Shown one piece after another: positions 1 through 8,237 of a stretch of DNA of 64,000 nucleotides. Each line of letters starts with the position of its first letter. The stretch's first letter is position 1. The stretch is from Pseudolabrys taiwanensis (GTDB taxonomy: Bacteria; Pseudomonadota; Alphaproteobacteria; Rhizobiales; Xanthobacteraceae), in NCBI RefSeq assembly GCF_003367395.1, contig NZ_CP031417.1:3472001-3536000 (forward strand). Reading direction: 5' to 3'. The notes beneath the pieces are model-generated. The model was not told the DNA's origin and did no database searches. It saw only the letters and a list, made by a program, of their open reading frames with translations. The position numbers and the translations under genes were made by a program.

Positions 1-1
1 C

Positions 2-262
2 CAGCTCGTGCTGATGAAGCAATCGGCGCTGAGCCGCGCACTCGATAGGCTCGAGCGCGATGGCCTCATCCTTCGCAAGCGTTCGGAGACCGAGCGACGC
101 TTGGTTTACATCGAGCTGACACCCAAGGGACGCAAGCAGGCGGAGCAACTCCGCGCGACGGCCGCGCTGCATGAAAAGAGGATCCGCCAATCGTTATCGG
201 CGGCCGACCTCAAGCAGCTTGGCCTTTTGCTCGATCGCGTGATCCTCGCGCTCGCCGATTAA
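2..262 (+). CDS. MarR-family regulator, C-terminal part (cut by window start)
   Basis: The open frame runs in from the left edge, and 86 residues remain. They hold the recognition helix (QSALSRALDRLERDGLI) and the wing (RKRSETERRLVYIELTPKGR) of a MarR winged helix, then the C-terminal dimerisation helices. MarR proteins are mostly ligand-responsive repressors. The next genes downstream on the same strand encode an RND efflux pump, a common MarR target, so control of that pump is a reasonable inference. The N-terminus and true start lie outside the window. Family call is firm; target is inferred. Confidence 0.85.
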   Translation, partial: QLVLMKQSALSRALDRLERDGLILRKRSETERRLVYIELTPKGRKQAEQLRATAALHEKRIRQSLSAADLKQLGLLLDRVILALAD

Positions 263-619
263 GGCGAGCCCCCTCGAGCGGCGCGGACACGATCCACGCC
301 CCGCATCATGCGACAGGACGTCGCTCATGCGCCGCTAACTCGTGTCGCGCACGTCCGTTGTTGACGCAAAAGCATGCGATGCCCGAAGGATCGGGCGACA
401 AATTCATTTTGGTCCAAGTGCACAACGGCCCGATTGCCTAAGAGCAAACAGCGTGCCGATTCCGATTCATTTTTGCGTGATTGTTTCTGCGTCCATGCGC
501 CGCAGCAACGAAATGTTGCATTGCAATAACCCGCCACAATGTTTTGGTTCGGTGTTCATCGCCCGCCGACTCGGCGGCGATGGTGGGGCTTTCCCTTATT
601 TCGAATAGGAGCAACTCGT
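263..619. other. 357-bp gap between MarR gene and RND operon
   Basis: No convincing gene. The right half must carry the promoter of the efflux operon, but I see no clear -35/-10 pair. It contains a short inverted repeat (GCAAC-GAAAT-GTTGC, 505-519) followed by an 11-bp palindrome (516-526), listed separately. Confidence 0.5.
516..526. promoter_or_regulatory. candidate operator TTGCATTGCAA upstream of the RND operon
   Basis: This is a perfect 5-1-5 palindrome (TTGCA-T-TGCAA), 94 bp before the adaptor start codon. MarR and TetR sites are often short palindromes of this kind, and a MarR gene sits immediately upstream. A palindrome this short is weak evidence on its own. Confidence 0.25.
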
Positions 620-1846
620 ATGACGACTCGGGTACGGGCGATCTCTGGTTGGATCGCTCTCGCTGGCGCTTTGACTTTGCTCGCCGGCTGTGACGAGCCG
701 TCGGCGGTGGCGGAGACAGCGGAGACGAAAGAGGCACCAGCCGAGGTCAGCGTGCTGACGGTGCAGCCTGGACCGCGCCCCTACATTCGCGAATTGCCCG
801 GCCGCATTGCGCCGACGCGCATCGCCGAGATCCGCGCGCGTGTGGCGGGCATCGTCATGGAACGGACCTTTACGCAAGGTGCCGACGTGAAGGCCGGCGA
901 CATCCTCTACCGCATCGATCCCAAGCCCTTCGCCGTCGAGCTCGACGTCGCCGAGGCGGCGCTCGCCAAAGCAGTGCCTGAGTTCGAGAACGCCACGCAG
1001 CAGGCGCAACGCATGTCGCGCCTCATCGGCACGCAAGCCGTTTCGCAAGCGGAGTATGAACGCGCGATTACCGTCAAGCGCCAGGCCGAAGCCGACGTCG
1101 CAGCGCGGCGCGCCGACGTCGCGCGCGCCAAACTCAATCTCGAATACACGAATGTGCGCTCGCCCATCAGCGGCCGCGTCGGCAAGGCGCTGGTCACCGA
1201 AGGCGCCTATGTCGGCCGCGACGAAGCAACGCATTTGTCGACAGTGCAGCAGCTCGATCCGATCTATGCCGACTTCACGCAGTCGGTCGGCGAGTTGCAA
1301 CAATTGAGGCGTGAACTCGCCGCCGGCACGGTCGAGCAAGCATCGGCCGATGCGGCCAAAGTGAATCTCGTGCTCGATGACGGCACCATCTATCGCTATT
1401 CCGGCAAGCTCCTGTTCTCCGACGTCACCGTCGATCCGAGCACGGGCCAGGTGACGTTGCGCGGCGAGTTCCCAAACCCCAACCACGAGCTCCTGCCGGG
1501 CATGTATGTGCGGGTGCAGGTCGTGCAGGGCATCGACCCCGATGCGCTCAGCGTGCCGCAACAGGCCGTGCGCTTCAACGACACCGGTAACAGCGAAGTC
1601 CACCTCGTGCGCGACGATAACCGCACTGTCGTGCAACCGGTCCGCCTGGGCCGCCTCATCGACAATAACTGGACCGTCGAAGACGGACTGAAGCCGTCCG
1701 ACCGCGTCATCGTCGAAGGCTTCCAGAAATTCGCACCCGGCGACGTCGTGCGGCCGGTGCCGTGGCGCACGACGACGGCGGAAGCGGCGGAAACGAAGGA
1801 CCGCGCCCGCGAAGCCGGCGCGCCGCCGCAGTCCGTCACGCGCTGA
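620..1846 (+). CDS. RND efflux periplasmic adaptor lipoprotein (AcrA/MexA type)
   Basis: Predicted 408-aa membrane-fusion protein linking an inner-membrane RND pump to an outer-membrane channel. The start at 620 has AGGAG at 607-611; the upstream in-frame start at 539 would put 27 Arg/Trp-rich residues before the signal peptide. The N-terminus is a lipoprotein signal with lipobox LLAGC (Cys24). Barrel-sandwich halves (GRIAPTRIAEIRARVAG and NVRSPISGRVGKALV) flank a coiled-coil hairpin, followed by the beta-barrel. The RND gene follows after 7 bp, so the two are surely co-transcribed. No TolC/OprM-type channel gene is present in the window. Confident family call; drug substrates unknown. Confidence 0.93.
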   Translation: MTTRVRAISGWIALAGALTLLAGCDEPSAVAETAETKEAPAEVSVLTVQPGPRPYIRELPGRIAPTRIAEIRARVAGIVMERTFTQGADVKAGDILYRIDPKPFAVELDVAEAALAKAVPEFENATQQAQRMSRLIGTQAVSQAEYERAITVKRQAEADVAARRADVARAKLNLEYTNVRSPISGRVGKALVTEGAYVGRDEATHLSTVQQLDPIYADFTQSVGELQQLRRELAAGTVEQASADAAKVNLVLDDGTIYRYSGKLLFSDVTVDPSTGQVTLRGEFPNPNHELLPGMYVRVQVVQGIDPDALSVPQQAVRFNDTGNSEVHLVRDDNRTVVQPVRLGRLIDNNWTVEDGLKPSDRVIVEGFQKFAPGDVVRPVPWRTTTAEAAETKDRAREAGAPPQSVTR

Positions 1847-1853
1847 TATCCCG

Positions 1854-4800
1854 ATGCCCAGCTTTTTCATCGATCGGCCGATTTTCGCGGTCGTGGTCGC
1901 GCTCTTCATCTGCTTGGGCGGCGTGCTCGCGATTCCGTTCCTCGCGATCTCGCAGTATCCGATCATCGCGCCGCCATCGATCGCGATCAGCACGAGCTAT
2001 CCGGGTGCGTCGCCGGAGAACCTGTACAACAGCGTCACGCGCCTGATCGAAGAAGAACTCAACGGTGCCGCGGGCATCCTCAATTTCGAGTCGACCAGCG
2101 ACTCGCTCGGCCAGGTCGAGATCACCGCCAACTTCGTGCCCGGCACCGACTCGAACATGGCGTCGGTCGAAGTGCAGAACCGCATCAAGCGGGTCGAGGC
2201 GCGCCTGCCGCGCGCCGTGATCCAGCAAGGCATCCTGGTCGAGGAGGCCTCCAGCGCGGTGCTGCAGATCATCACCTTGCGCTCGACCGACGGCAGTCTC
2301 GACGAGGTCGGCCTCGGCGACTTCATGGTGCGCAACGTGCTCGGCGAAATCCGGCGTATTCCGGGCGTCGGCCGCGCGACGCTGTTCTCGACCGAACGTT
2401 CGCTGCGCATCTGGCTCGATGCCGACAAGATGGTCGGCTACAATATCACCGCCGACGACGTGACCCAGGCGATCAACGCCCAGAACGCGCAGGTTGCCTC
2501 GGGCGCGATCGGCGCCGAACCCAGCCGCCGCTCGCAGCCGGTTTCCGTCATGGTCCTGGTCAAGGGCCAGTTGTCGAATCCCGACGAGTTCGGACGCATC
2601 GTGCTGCGCGCCAATCCGGACGGATCGACGGTACGGCTGCGCGACGTCGCCCGCATCGAAGTCGGCGGCATGGGTTATCAGTTCACGACGCGCCTGAACG
2701 GCCAGCCGGTCGCCGGCCTGTCGGTGCTGCTGGCGCCGACCGGCAACGCGCTCGCCACCGCGAACGCGGTGCAGGCGAAGATGGCCGAACTCGCCCGCTT
2801 CTTCCCGACCAACATCAAGTACGAGATCCCCTACAACATCACGCCGGTCGTCGAAGCGTCGATCAAGAAGGTCATCATGACCCTCGTCGAAGCGATGGTG
2901 CTGGTGTTCCTGGTGATGCTGCTGTTCCTGCAGAACATCCGCTACACCATCATTCCGACCCTGGTCGTGCCGGTCGCCCTGCTCGGCACCTGCCTCGTGC
3001 TGCTGCTGCTCGGCTTCTCGATCAACATGCTGACCTTGTTCGCCATGGTGCTGGCGATCGGAATCCTGGTCGACGACGCCATCGTCGTCGTCGAGAACGT
3101 CGAACGCATCATGTCGGAGGAAGGGCTGTCGCCGCGCGCCGCGACACGCAAGGCGATGAGTCAGATCACCAGCGCGATCATCGGCATCACCTTGGTGCTG
3201 GTGGCGGTGTTCATCCCGATGGCGTTCTTCCCCGGCTCGGTCGGCATCATCTATCAGCAGTTCTCGGTGACGATGGTGGCGGCGATCTCGTTCTCCGCGT
3301 TGATGGCGCTGTCGCTGACGCCGGCGCTGTGCGCCACGCTGCTCAAGCCGGTCGAGGCCGGCCACCACCATACGCAGCGCGGCCCATTCGGCTGGTTCAA
3401 CCGCGGCATGGAGCGCGCGAAGGACGGCTATGGCGGCGTGGTGCAGTGGACGCTGCGCCGCGGCGGCCGCCTGCTGATCATCTACGTCGCCGTCGTCGCG
3501 GCGACGGGCTACGCCTTCGTGCGCCTGCCATCGGGCTTCCTGCCGATCGACGACCAAGGCTTCATCACCACCGACGTGCAGACGCCGTCGGAAGCCTCCT
3601 TCAATCGCACGCTCGAAGCCGTCAAGCAGACCGAGGCGTTCCTCGCCAAGCGCGAAGGCATCGACACCGTCACCTTCCTCACCGGCTTCAGCTTCCTCGG
3701 CCAGGGCGCGAATACGGCGCAAGCCTTCATCACGCTCAAGGACTGGTCCGAACGCAGCGACAAGGATTCCGCCGGCAAGATCGTCGACGACATCAACCGC
3801 CGCCTGTCCGGCGTGCGCGACGCCAAGATCACCGCGCTCGAGCCGCCGCCGATCGACAACCTCGGCAATTCCAGCGGCTTCAGCTTCCGCCTGCAGGATC
3901 GCGGCCAGAAGGGCTATCCTGAGCTCATGCGGGCCAAGGACCAGCTCCTGGCCTTGGCGAACGCCAGCCCGGTGCTGCAGGACGTTTATGTCGAAGGTCT
4001 GTCGCCGGCGCCGCAGGTCGAATTGGTGATCGACCGCGAGAAGGCGGCAGCGCTCGGCGTCACCTTCGAGCAGATCAACAACACCGTCTCCACCAATCTC
4101 GGCTCGGCCTACGTCAACGACTTCCCCAACCGCGGCCGCATGCAGCGCGTGATCGTGCAATCCGACGTGCCGGACCGCATGCAGGCCGACGAGATCCTCA
4201 ACTTCAATGTGCGCAACAGCCAGAACCGGCTGGTGCCCTTGTCGTCCTTCGCGACCCTCAAATGGTCGCTCGGACCGACCCAGATCGTCGGCTTCAACTA
4301 CTATCCGTCGGTGCGCATCAGCGGCTCGGCCAAGCCCGGCTACACCAGCGGCGACGCCATCGCCGAGATGGAGCGCCTGGCGGGCCGGTTGCCCCGCGGC
4401 TTCGGCTTCGAATGGACCGGCCAGTCGCTGCAGGAAAAATCGGCCGGCGCGCAGGCGCCGTTCCTGCTTGGCCTGTCGGCACTGGTCGTGTTCCTCTGCC
4501 TTGCCGCGCTGTACGAGAGCTGGTCGATTCCGATCTCGGTGCTGCTCGTGGTGCCGCTCGGCATCCTCGGCGCGGTTGTGGCCGTCATGCTGCGCGGCTT
4601 TCCGAACGACGTCTATTTCACCATCGGGCTGCTGACGATCATCGGCCTCGCCGCCAAGGACGCGATCCTGATCATCGAATTCGCCAAGGATCTGCGCGAC
4701 CGTGGCATGCCGCTGGCGGAAGCGGCCCTCACCGCCGCGCGGCTGCGCTTCCGGCCGATCCTGATGACCGGCATCGCCTTCGTCTGCGGCGTCGCGCCGA

Positions 4801-5024
4801 TGGTGATCGCCTCCGGCGCCAGCGCCAAGAGCCAGCAGGCGCTCGGCACGGGCGTGATGGGCGGCATGATCGCCGTCGTCATCCTGGCGCTGCTGATGGT
4901 GCCGCTGTTCTTCGTCGTCGTGCAGAAGTTCTTCGGCCGCAAGGAAGACGCCGGGCGCGAAGCGGCGGAGGCCGGCGGCCTCAGCCGGCTCGACGAGGCG
5001 CCGCAGAGCGGCGAAACGCGCTAG
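1854..5024 (+). CDS. RND multidrug efflux transporter, HAE-1 family (AcrB/MexB type)
   Basis: The protein has 1056 residues, the normal size for an HAE-1 pump. It begins with the usual MPSFFIDRPIFAVVVAL amphipathic helix and TM1. TM4 carries the paired proton-relay aspartates (GILVDDAIVVVENVER), and TM10 keeps the lysine in GLAAKDAILIIEFAKDL. Two large periplasmic porter loops follow TM1 and TM7. It should form the inner-membrane trimer driven by proton influx, partnered by the adaptor encoded 7 bp upstream. The operon ends against a tRNA gene on the opposite strand only 6 bp downstream. Export substrates cannot be told from sequence. Confidence 0.95.
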   Translation: MPSFFIDRPIFAVVVALFICLGGVLAIPFLAISQYPIIAPPSIAISTSYPGASPENLYNSVTRLIEEELNGAAGILNFESTSDSLGQVEITANFVPGTDSNMASVEVQNRIKRVEARLPRAVIQQGILVEEASSAVLQIITLRSTDGSLDEVGLGDFMVRNVLGEIRRIPGVGRATLFSTERSLRIWLDADKMVGYNITADDVTQAINAQNAQVASGAIGAEPSRRSQPVSVMVLVKGQLSNPDEFGRIVLRANPDGSTVRLRDVARIEVGGMGYQFTTRLNGQPVAGLSVLLAPTGNALATANAVQAKMAELARFFPTNIKYEIPYNITPVVEASIKKVIMTLVEAMVLVFLVMLLFLQNIRYTIIPTLVVPVALLGTCLVLLLLGFSINMLTLFAMVLAIGILVDDAIVVVENVERIMSEEGLSPRAATRKAMSQITSAIIGITLVLVAVFIPMAFFPGSVGIIYQQFSVTMVAAISFSALMALSLTPALCATLLKPVEAGHHHTQRGPFGWFNRGMERAKDGYGGVVQWTLRRGGRLLIIYVAVVAATGYAFVRLPSGFLPIDDQGFITTDVQTPSEASFNRTLEAVKQTEAFLAKREGIDTVTFLTGFSFLGQGANTAQAFITLKDWSERSDKDSAGKIVDDINRRLSGVRDAKITALEPPPIDNLGNSSGFSFRLQDRGQKGYPELMRAKDQLLALANASPVLQDVYVEGLSPAPQVELVIDREKAAALGVTFEQINNTVSTNLGSAYVNDFPNRGRMQRVIVQSDVPDRMQADEILNFNVRNSQNRLVPLSSFATLKWSLGPTQIVGFNYYPSVRISGSAKPGYTSGDAIAEMERLAGRLPRGFGFEWTGQSLQEKSAGAQAPFLLGLSALVVFLCLAALYESWSIPISVLLVVPLGILGAVVAVMLRGFPNDVYFTIGLLTIIGLAAKDAILIIEFAKDLRDRGMPLAEAALTAARLRFRPILMTGIAFVCGVAPMVIASGASAKSQQALGTGVMGGMIAVVILALLMVPLFFVVVQKFFGRKEDAGREAAEAGGLSRLDEAPQSGETR

Positions 5025-5030
5025 GGAGAC

Positions 5031-5107
5031 TGGCGGTCCCGAGAGGATTCGAACCTCCGACCTTCGGTTTAGGAAACCGCTGCTCTATCCAGCTGAGCTA
5101 CGGAACC
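5031..5107 (-). tRNA. tRNA-Arg (anticodon CCU), copy 1
   Basis: Read on the minus strand it folds as a 77-nt cloverleaf: acceptor GGTTCCG with CGGGACC (one G.U pair), discriminator G and encoded CCA, D-arm TAGCTCAGCTGGATAGAGC, anticodon loop TTCCTAA giving CCU, and T-loop TTCGAAT. It differs from copy 2 (7954-8030) only in the fourth base. It lies head-on to the RND gene, 6 bp away. Confidence 0.95.
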
Positions 5108-5568
5108 GCCTTCGCGATGTCGCATGGCCGGCTCCGAAGAGCATCAGCGTCGTGAACAGTTTATGCCGCCCGCTGCGCAAAGGCGGCCGCGCAGTGGCGC
5201 CGCGCGCGATGGTCGCGCCGACGCCCGGGCGCTATCGCACGCCGGAAGTCCGCTTGACATTTAAATGATCGCGCTCAAAAATGAGCACGATCATTTTTAT
5301 CCGCGAGTCAGCGCGTCGAGAAAATTGTGACGGCCAGGCCACTTACGAACCGGCACGCGGGCGGGGAGGTAGTATGTCTGCGGCGGCCGGCCGCGTGCAG
5401 CAACGCGTCCAAATCGCGCTGCAGCGCCCACAAACCAAAGCTCCCGTAAATGGACACGTCGTTCGGCGTTGCAAATCGCCAAACGGGCAAATGCTCGTAA
5501 CGCGCTTACGAGTCCGCTGCCGGCCGGAGCCGTCCAGCCGATAAACGAGGGATGTACGGGAGTAAGGG
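5108..5568. other. 461-bp gap upstream of the molybdenum hydroxylase gene
   Basis: No gene with a credible start or known family; short ORFs here look accidental. The only clear structure is the TTGACA plus palindrome at 5254-5298, listed separately. The left end holds the tRNA promoter. Confidence 0.6.
5254..5298 (+). promoter_or_regulatory. TTGACA box running into a 34-bp imperfect palindrome (operator or terminator)
   Basis: A perfect -35 hexamer TTGACA (5254-5259) is followed 3 bp later by inverted arms AAATGATCG (5263-5271) and CGATCATTT (5288-5296), with inner arms GCTC/GAGC and a six-base centre, broken by one C/A mismatch. The central AAAAAT lies exactly 17 bp from the -35 box, so the palindrome would cover a weak -10. 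The right arm ends in five T residues, so a terminator for rightward transcription is the alternative. The molybdenum hydroxylase gene starts 271 bp downstream. Confidence 0.45.
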
Positions 5569-7911
5569 ATGACGAAATTCGGCATCGGCCAGGCTGTTCG
5601 TCGCGTCGAAGATCAACGCTTCCTGACCGGCGCCGGCTCATACGTCAGCGATATGGAATTACCCCGGCAATGCTACGGCGTTGCCGTCCTGTCGCCGCAT
5701 GCGCACGCGGTGATCAAGAGCATCGATGTCGCCGCGGCCCGCTCGGCACCGGGCGTCGTCTGTGTCCTGACTGGTGCGGATGCGGCGGCCGATAGTATCG
5801 GCGGCATTCCTCCGCATTTCATGCCGGACTCTTGGGGCGGACCGAAGGGCTTCGCGACAATTCGCCCGGTGTTGCTAACCGACCGCGTGCGCTGTCTGGG
5901 AGAACGGGTCGCATTCGTCGTCGCGGAAACCGAAGCGCAGGCGCGCGATGCCGCCGAGCTCGTGCAGATCGACTACGAGCCGCTGCCTTCGATCGTCGAT
6001 ATCGAGGCGGCAGCGAGCCCTACGGCGGCGAAGATTTGGGAAGAGTGCGACAACGGCAATATCGGCGCCACGATCGCCCTCGGCGATAAGGCGGCCACCG
6101 ATGCGGCCTTTGCCGCGGCGAAATACGTGGCCAAACTCAAATTGCACAACAATCGCGTAACGGCCAGTGCGATCGAGCCTCGCGCTGCGATCGGCGCCTA
6201 TGACGCTGCCAGTGGCAGCTACACGCTCTACACCACCTCGCAGGATCCGCACGGAGTCCGAAGCCTTTTAGCGTCCGCTGTCTTCAATAATCCAGAATCA
6301 AAGATTCGGGTGATCTCGCCCGACGTCGGCGGCGGATTCGGCATGAAGGCCAATCTATATCCCGACGACGTCCTGGTGCTGTGGGCATCAAAGCGTTGTG
6401 GACGCCCCGTCAAATGGACCGCGACCCGCTCCGAAAGTCTGATGTGCGATACGCATGCGCGGGATCAGATCGTCTACGGCGAGCTGGCGCTGGACGAGCA
6501 CGGCAAGATCCTTGCTGTGCGTGCCAAGGCTTACCAAGCGCTCGGTGCCTATTGGTGGGCCGCGGTTACAGCCCCGCTGTTCTTTTCGCTGCTCATGATC
6601 CCGAGCGTCTACGACATCCAGACGATCGACCTGAGCACCAACGCTGTCTTCACCAACACTGCGCCGACGTCTGTGTATCGTGGGGCCGGCCGGCCGGAAG
6701 CGATTTACTTCATTGAGCGCATGCTCGATCAGGCCGCCCGTGTAACCGGCATCGACCGGGTCGAGTTGCGCCGTCGTAATCTCATAAAGCCCGGCACGCT
6801 GCCCTATCACACGCCGACGCACCAGAACTACGACAGTGGCGAATTCGAGCGGCTGATGGATCGCTGCCTGGAACTCGCGGACTGGAACGGGTTCGAATCG
6901 CGTCAAGCAGCGAGCAAGACCAAAGGCAAGCTGCGCGGCCGCGCCGTGACGCCCTACGTCGAGATCGCCGGCGTCTTTAACGACCGCATGGAGCTGCGCT
7001 TCGACGCGAGCGGTACGCTGTCCATCATTGCCGGCACCCATTCACACGGGCAGGGCCACGCCACAGCGTTCGCCCAACTAGTGTCCGAATGGTTGGGCGT
7101 GCCTTTCGAGTCGATCCGCTACATTCAGGGCGATACCGAGAAGGTCCCGGTCGGACGCGGCACGTTTGCGGCGCGCAGTTCGATGGTCGGCGGCTCGGCT
7201 CTTCGCGTGGCGGCCGACGGCATCATCGCCAAGAGCAAGGCGATGGCTGGCGTGCTGATGGAAGCTGCCGTCGACGATATCGAGTTCAAGGACGGCAACT
7301 TCACCGTCAAAGGCACCGATAAGACCATCCCGCTGACCGCGGTCGCCAAGGCATTCTTCGCGCCGGCCGGTCCGGTGATCAAATTCGGCCTGGGGCTCGA
7401 TGCCGCCGGCTCTTATTCCGGCGTCCCGGGCGGCGCCCCCAATTATCCCAACGGCTGTCAGATCTGCGAGGTCGAAGTCGACCCAGAGACCGGTCTTGTC
7501 ATCATCGATCGTTTCGCCGCGGTCGATGATCTTGGCATGATCATCAATCCACTCATCTGCGAGGGACAAATCCAGGGCGGCATTGCGCAGGGCGTCGGAC
7601 AGGCGCTGATCGAGAACATCGCCTATGACTCGTCCGGACAATTGGTCACCGGCACGTTCATGGATTACGGACTTCCGCGCGCTCATGACATGCCCCACAT
7701 CGTCTCGGCCTTGGAAGAAGTGCCGGCCAAGACCAATCCGCTCGGCATCAAGGGCATCGGCGAGTCCGGCACGATCGGCGCTCCGCCGACGATCGTCAAT
7801 GCGGTGCTCGATGCACTTCATCCGCTAGGCGTCGAGAACATCGACATGCCGCTGACGCCCTTGCGCGTGTGGGACGCAATTCAACAGGTCCGACGCACGA
7901 CGGCCGACTGA
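5569..7911 (+). CDS. xanthine dehydrogenase/CO dehydrogenase-family molybdopterin-binding large subunit
   Basis: Predicted 780-aa catalytic subunit of a molybdenum hydroxylase (CoxL/aldehyde oxidase family). Visible landmarks are GGGFGMKANLYPDD (about residue 253), the active-site loop VYRGAGRPEA (about 370), GRGTFAARSSMVGGSAL (about 525) and GIGESGTIGAPPTIVNAVLDAL near the C-terminus with the conserved glutamate. The loop is of the YRGAGR type, not the AYxCSFR loop of true form-I CO dehydrogenase, so CO oxidation is unlikely. No FAD (CoxM) or 2Fe-2S (CoxS) subunit gene lies next to it. A GGGAG-like ribosome site precedes the start. Flanked by the two tRNA-Arg copies. Substrate unknown. Confidence 0.88.
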   Translation: MTKFGIGQAVRRVEDQRFLTGAGSYVSDMELPRQCYGVAVLSPHAHAVIKSIDVAAARSAPGVVCVLTGADAAADSIGGIPPHFMPDSWGGPKGFATIRPVLLTDRVRCLGERVAFVVAETEAQARDAAELVQIDYEPLPSIVDIEAAASPTAAKIWEECDNGNIGATIALGDKAATDAAFAAAKYVAKLKLHNNRVTASAIEPRAAIGAYDAASGSYTLYTTSQDPHGVRSLLASAVFNNPESKIRVISPDVGGGFGMKANLYPDDVLVLWASKRCGRPVKWTATRSESLMCDTHARDQIVYGELALDEHGKILAVRAKAYQALGAYWWAAVTAPLFFSLLMIPSVYDIQTIDLSTNAVFTNTAPTSVYRGAGRPEAIYFIERMLDQAARVTGIDRVELRRRNLIKPGTLPYHTPTHQNYDSGEFERLMDRCLELADWNGFESRQAASKTKGKLRGRAVTPYVEIAGVFNDRMELRFDASGTLSIIAGTHSHGQGHATAFAQLVSEWLGVPFESIRYIQGDTEKVPVGRGTFAARSSMVGGSALRVAADGIIAKSKAMAGVLMEAAVDDIEFKDGNFTVKGTDKTIPLTAVAKAFFAPAGPVIKFGLGLDAAGSYSGVPGGAPNYPNGCQICEVEVDPETGLVIIDRFAAVDDLGMIINPLICEGQIQGGIAQGVGQALIENIAYDSSGQLVTGTFMDYGLPRAHDMPHIVSALEEVPAKTNPLGIKGIGESGTIGAPPTIVNAVLDALHPLGVENIDMPLTPLRVWDAIQQVRRTTAD

Positions 7912-7953
7912 AGGGTATGGGACGGATTAAAAACGAAACATTATCTGAAATCA

Positions 7954-8030
7954 TGGCGGTCCCGAGAGGATTCGAACCTCCGACCTTCGGTTTAGGAAAC
8001 CGCTGCTCTATCCAGCTGAGCTACGGGACC
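7954..8030 (-). tRNA. tRNA-Arg (anticodon CCU), copy 2
   Basis: A 77-nt cloverleaf on the minus strand with a perfectly paired acceptor stem (GGTCCCG with CGGGACC), encoded CCA and anticodon loop TTCCTAA. Its 3' 73 bases are identical to copy 1 at 5031-5103. Same orientation as copy 1, 42 bp past the end of the molybdenum hydroxylase gene. Confidence 0.95.
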
Positions 8031-8237
8031 CGCGCGCGGGTGTCTAGCACAGCGGCGGCGGCGGTGCATCCCCGACACCGCCGTGCTCCGCCGGTTTGCG
8101 TCGCGGGTCGAGCGCGCCCTTGCGGCGCCCGGCGCGGCCGACCGGTGCCCGCTCGCGTCCGGGGCCCGCACCCGGCATTGGACGCCCGGCATGCCCAAGC
8201 GCGAACAGGGGAGGAGAACGCCAATGCGGATATTCAA

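Noticed and set aside
596..1993. 465-aa frame antisense to the adaptor gene
   Set aside because: Shadow; no motif, and overlaps two well-supported genes.
1836..4160. 774-aa frame antisense to the RND pump
   Set aside because: Low-complexity His/Arg/Asp-rich shadow produced by GC-rich third positions of the real gene; no domain recognised.
5031..5107. Anticodon read as CTA (amber suppressor)
   Set aside because: Correct arm counting gives loop TTCCTAA with CCU in the anticodon position; stem pairs support it.
5281..5544. 87-aa frame upstream of the molybdenum hydroxylase
   Set aside because: Starts inside the palindrome, has no ribosome site and no recognisable features.
5569..7911. Aerobic CO dehydrogenase large subunit (coxL)
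   Set aside because: Active-site loop is YRGAGR, not the form-I CO-dehydrogenase loop, and no coxS/coxM are adjacent.
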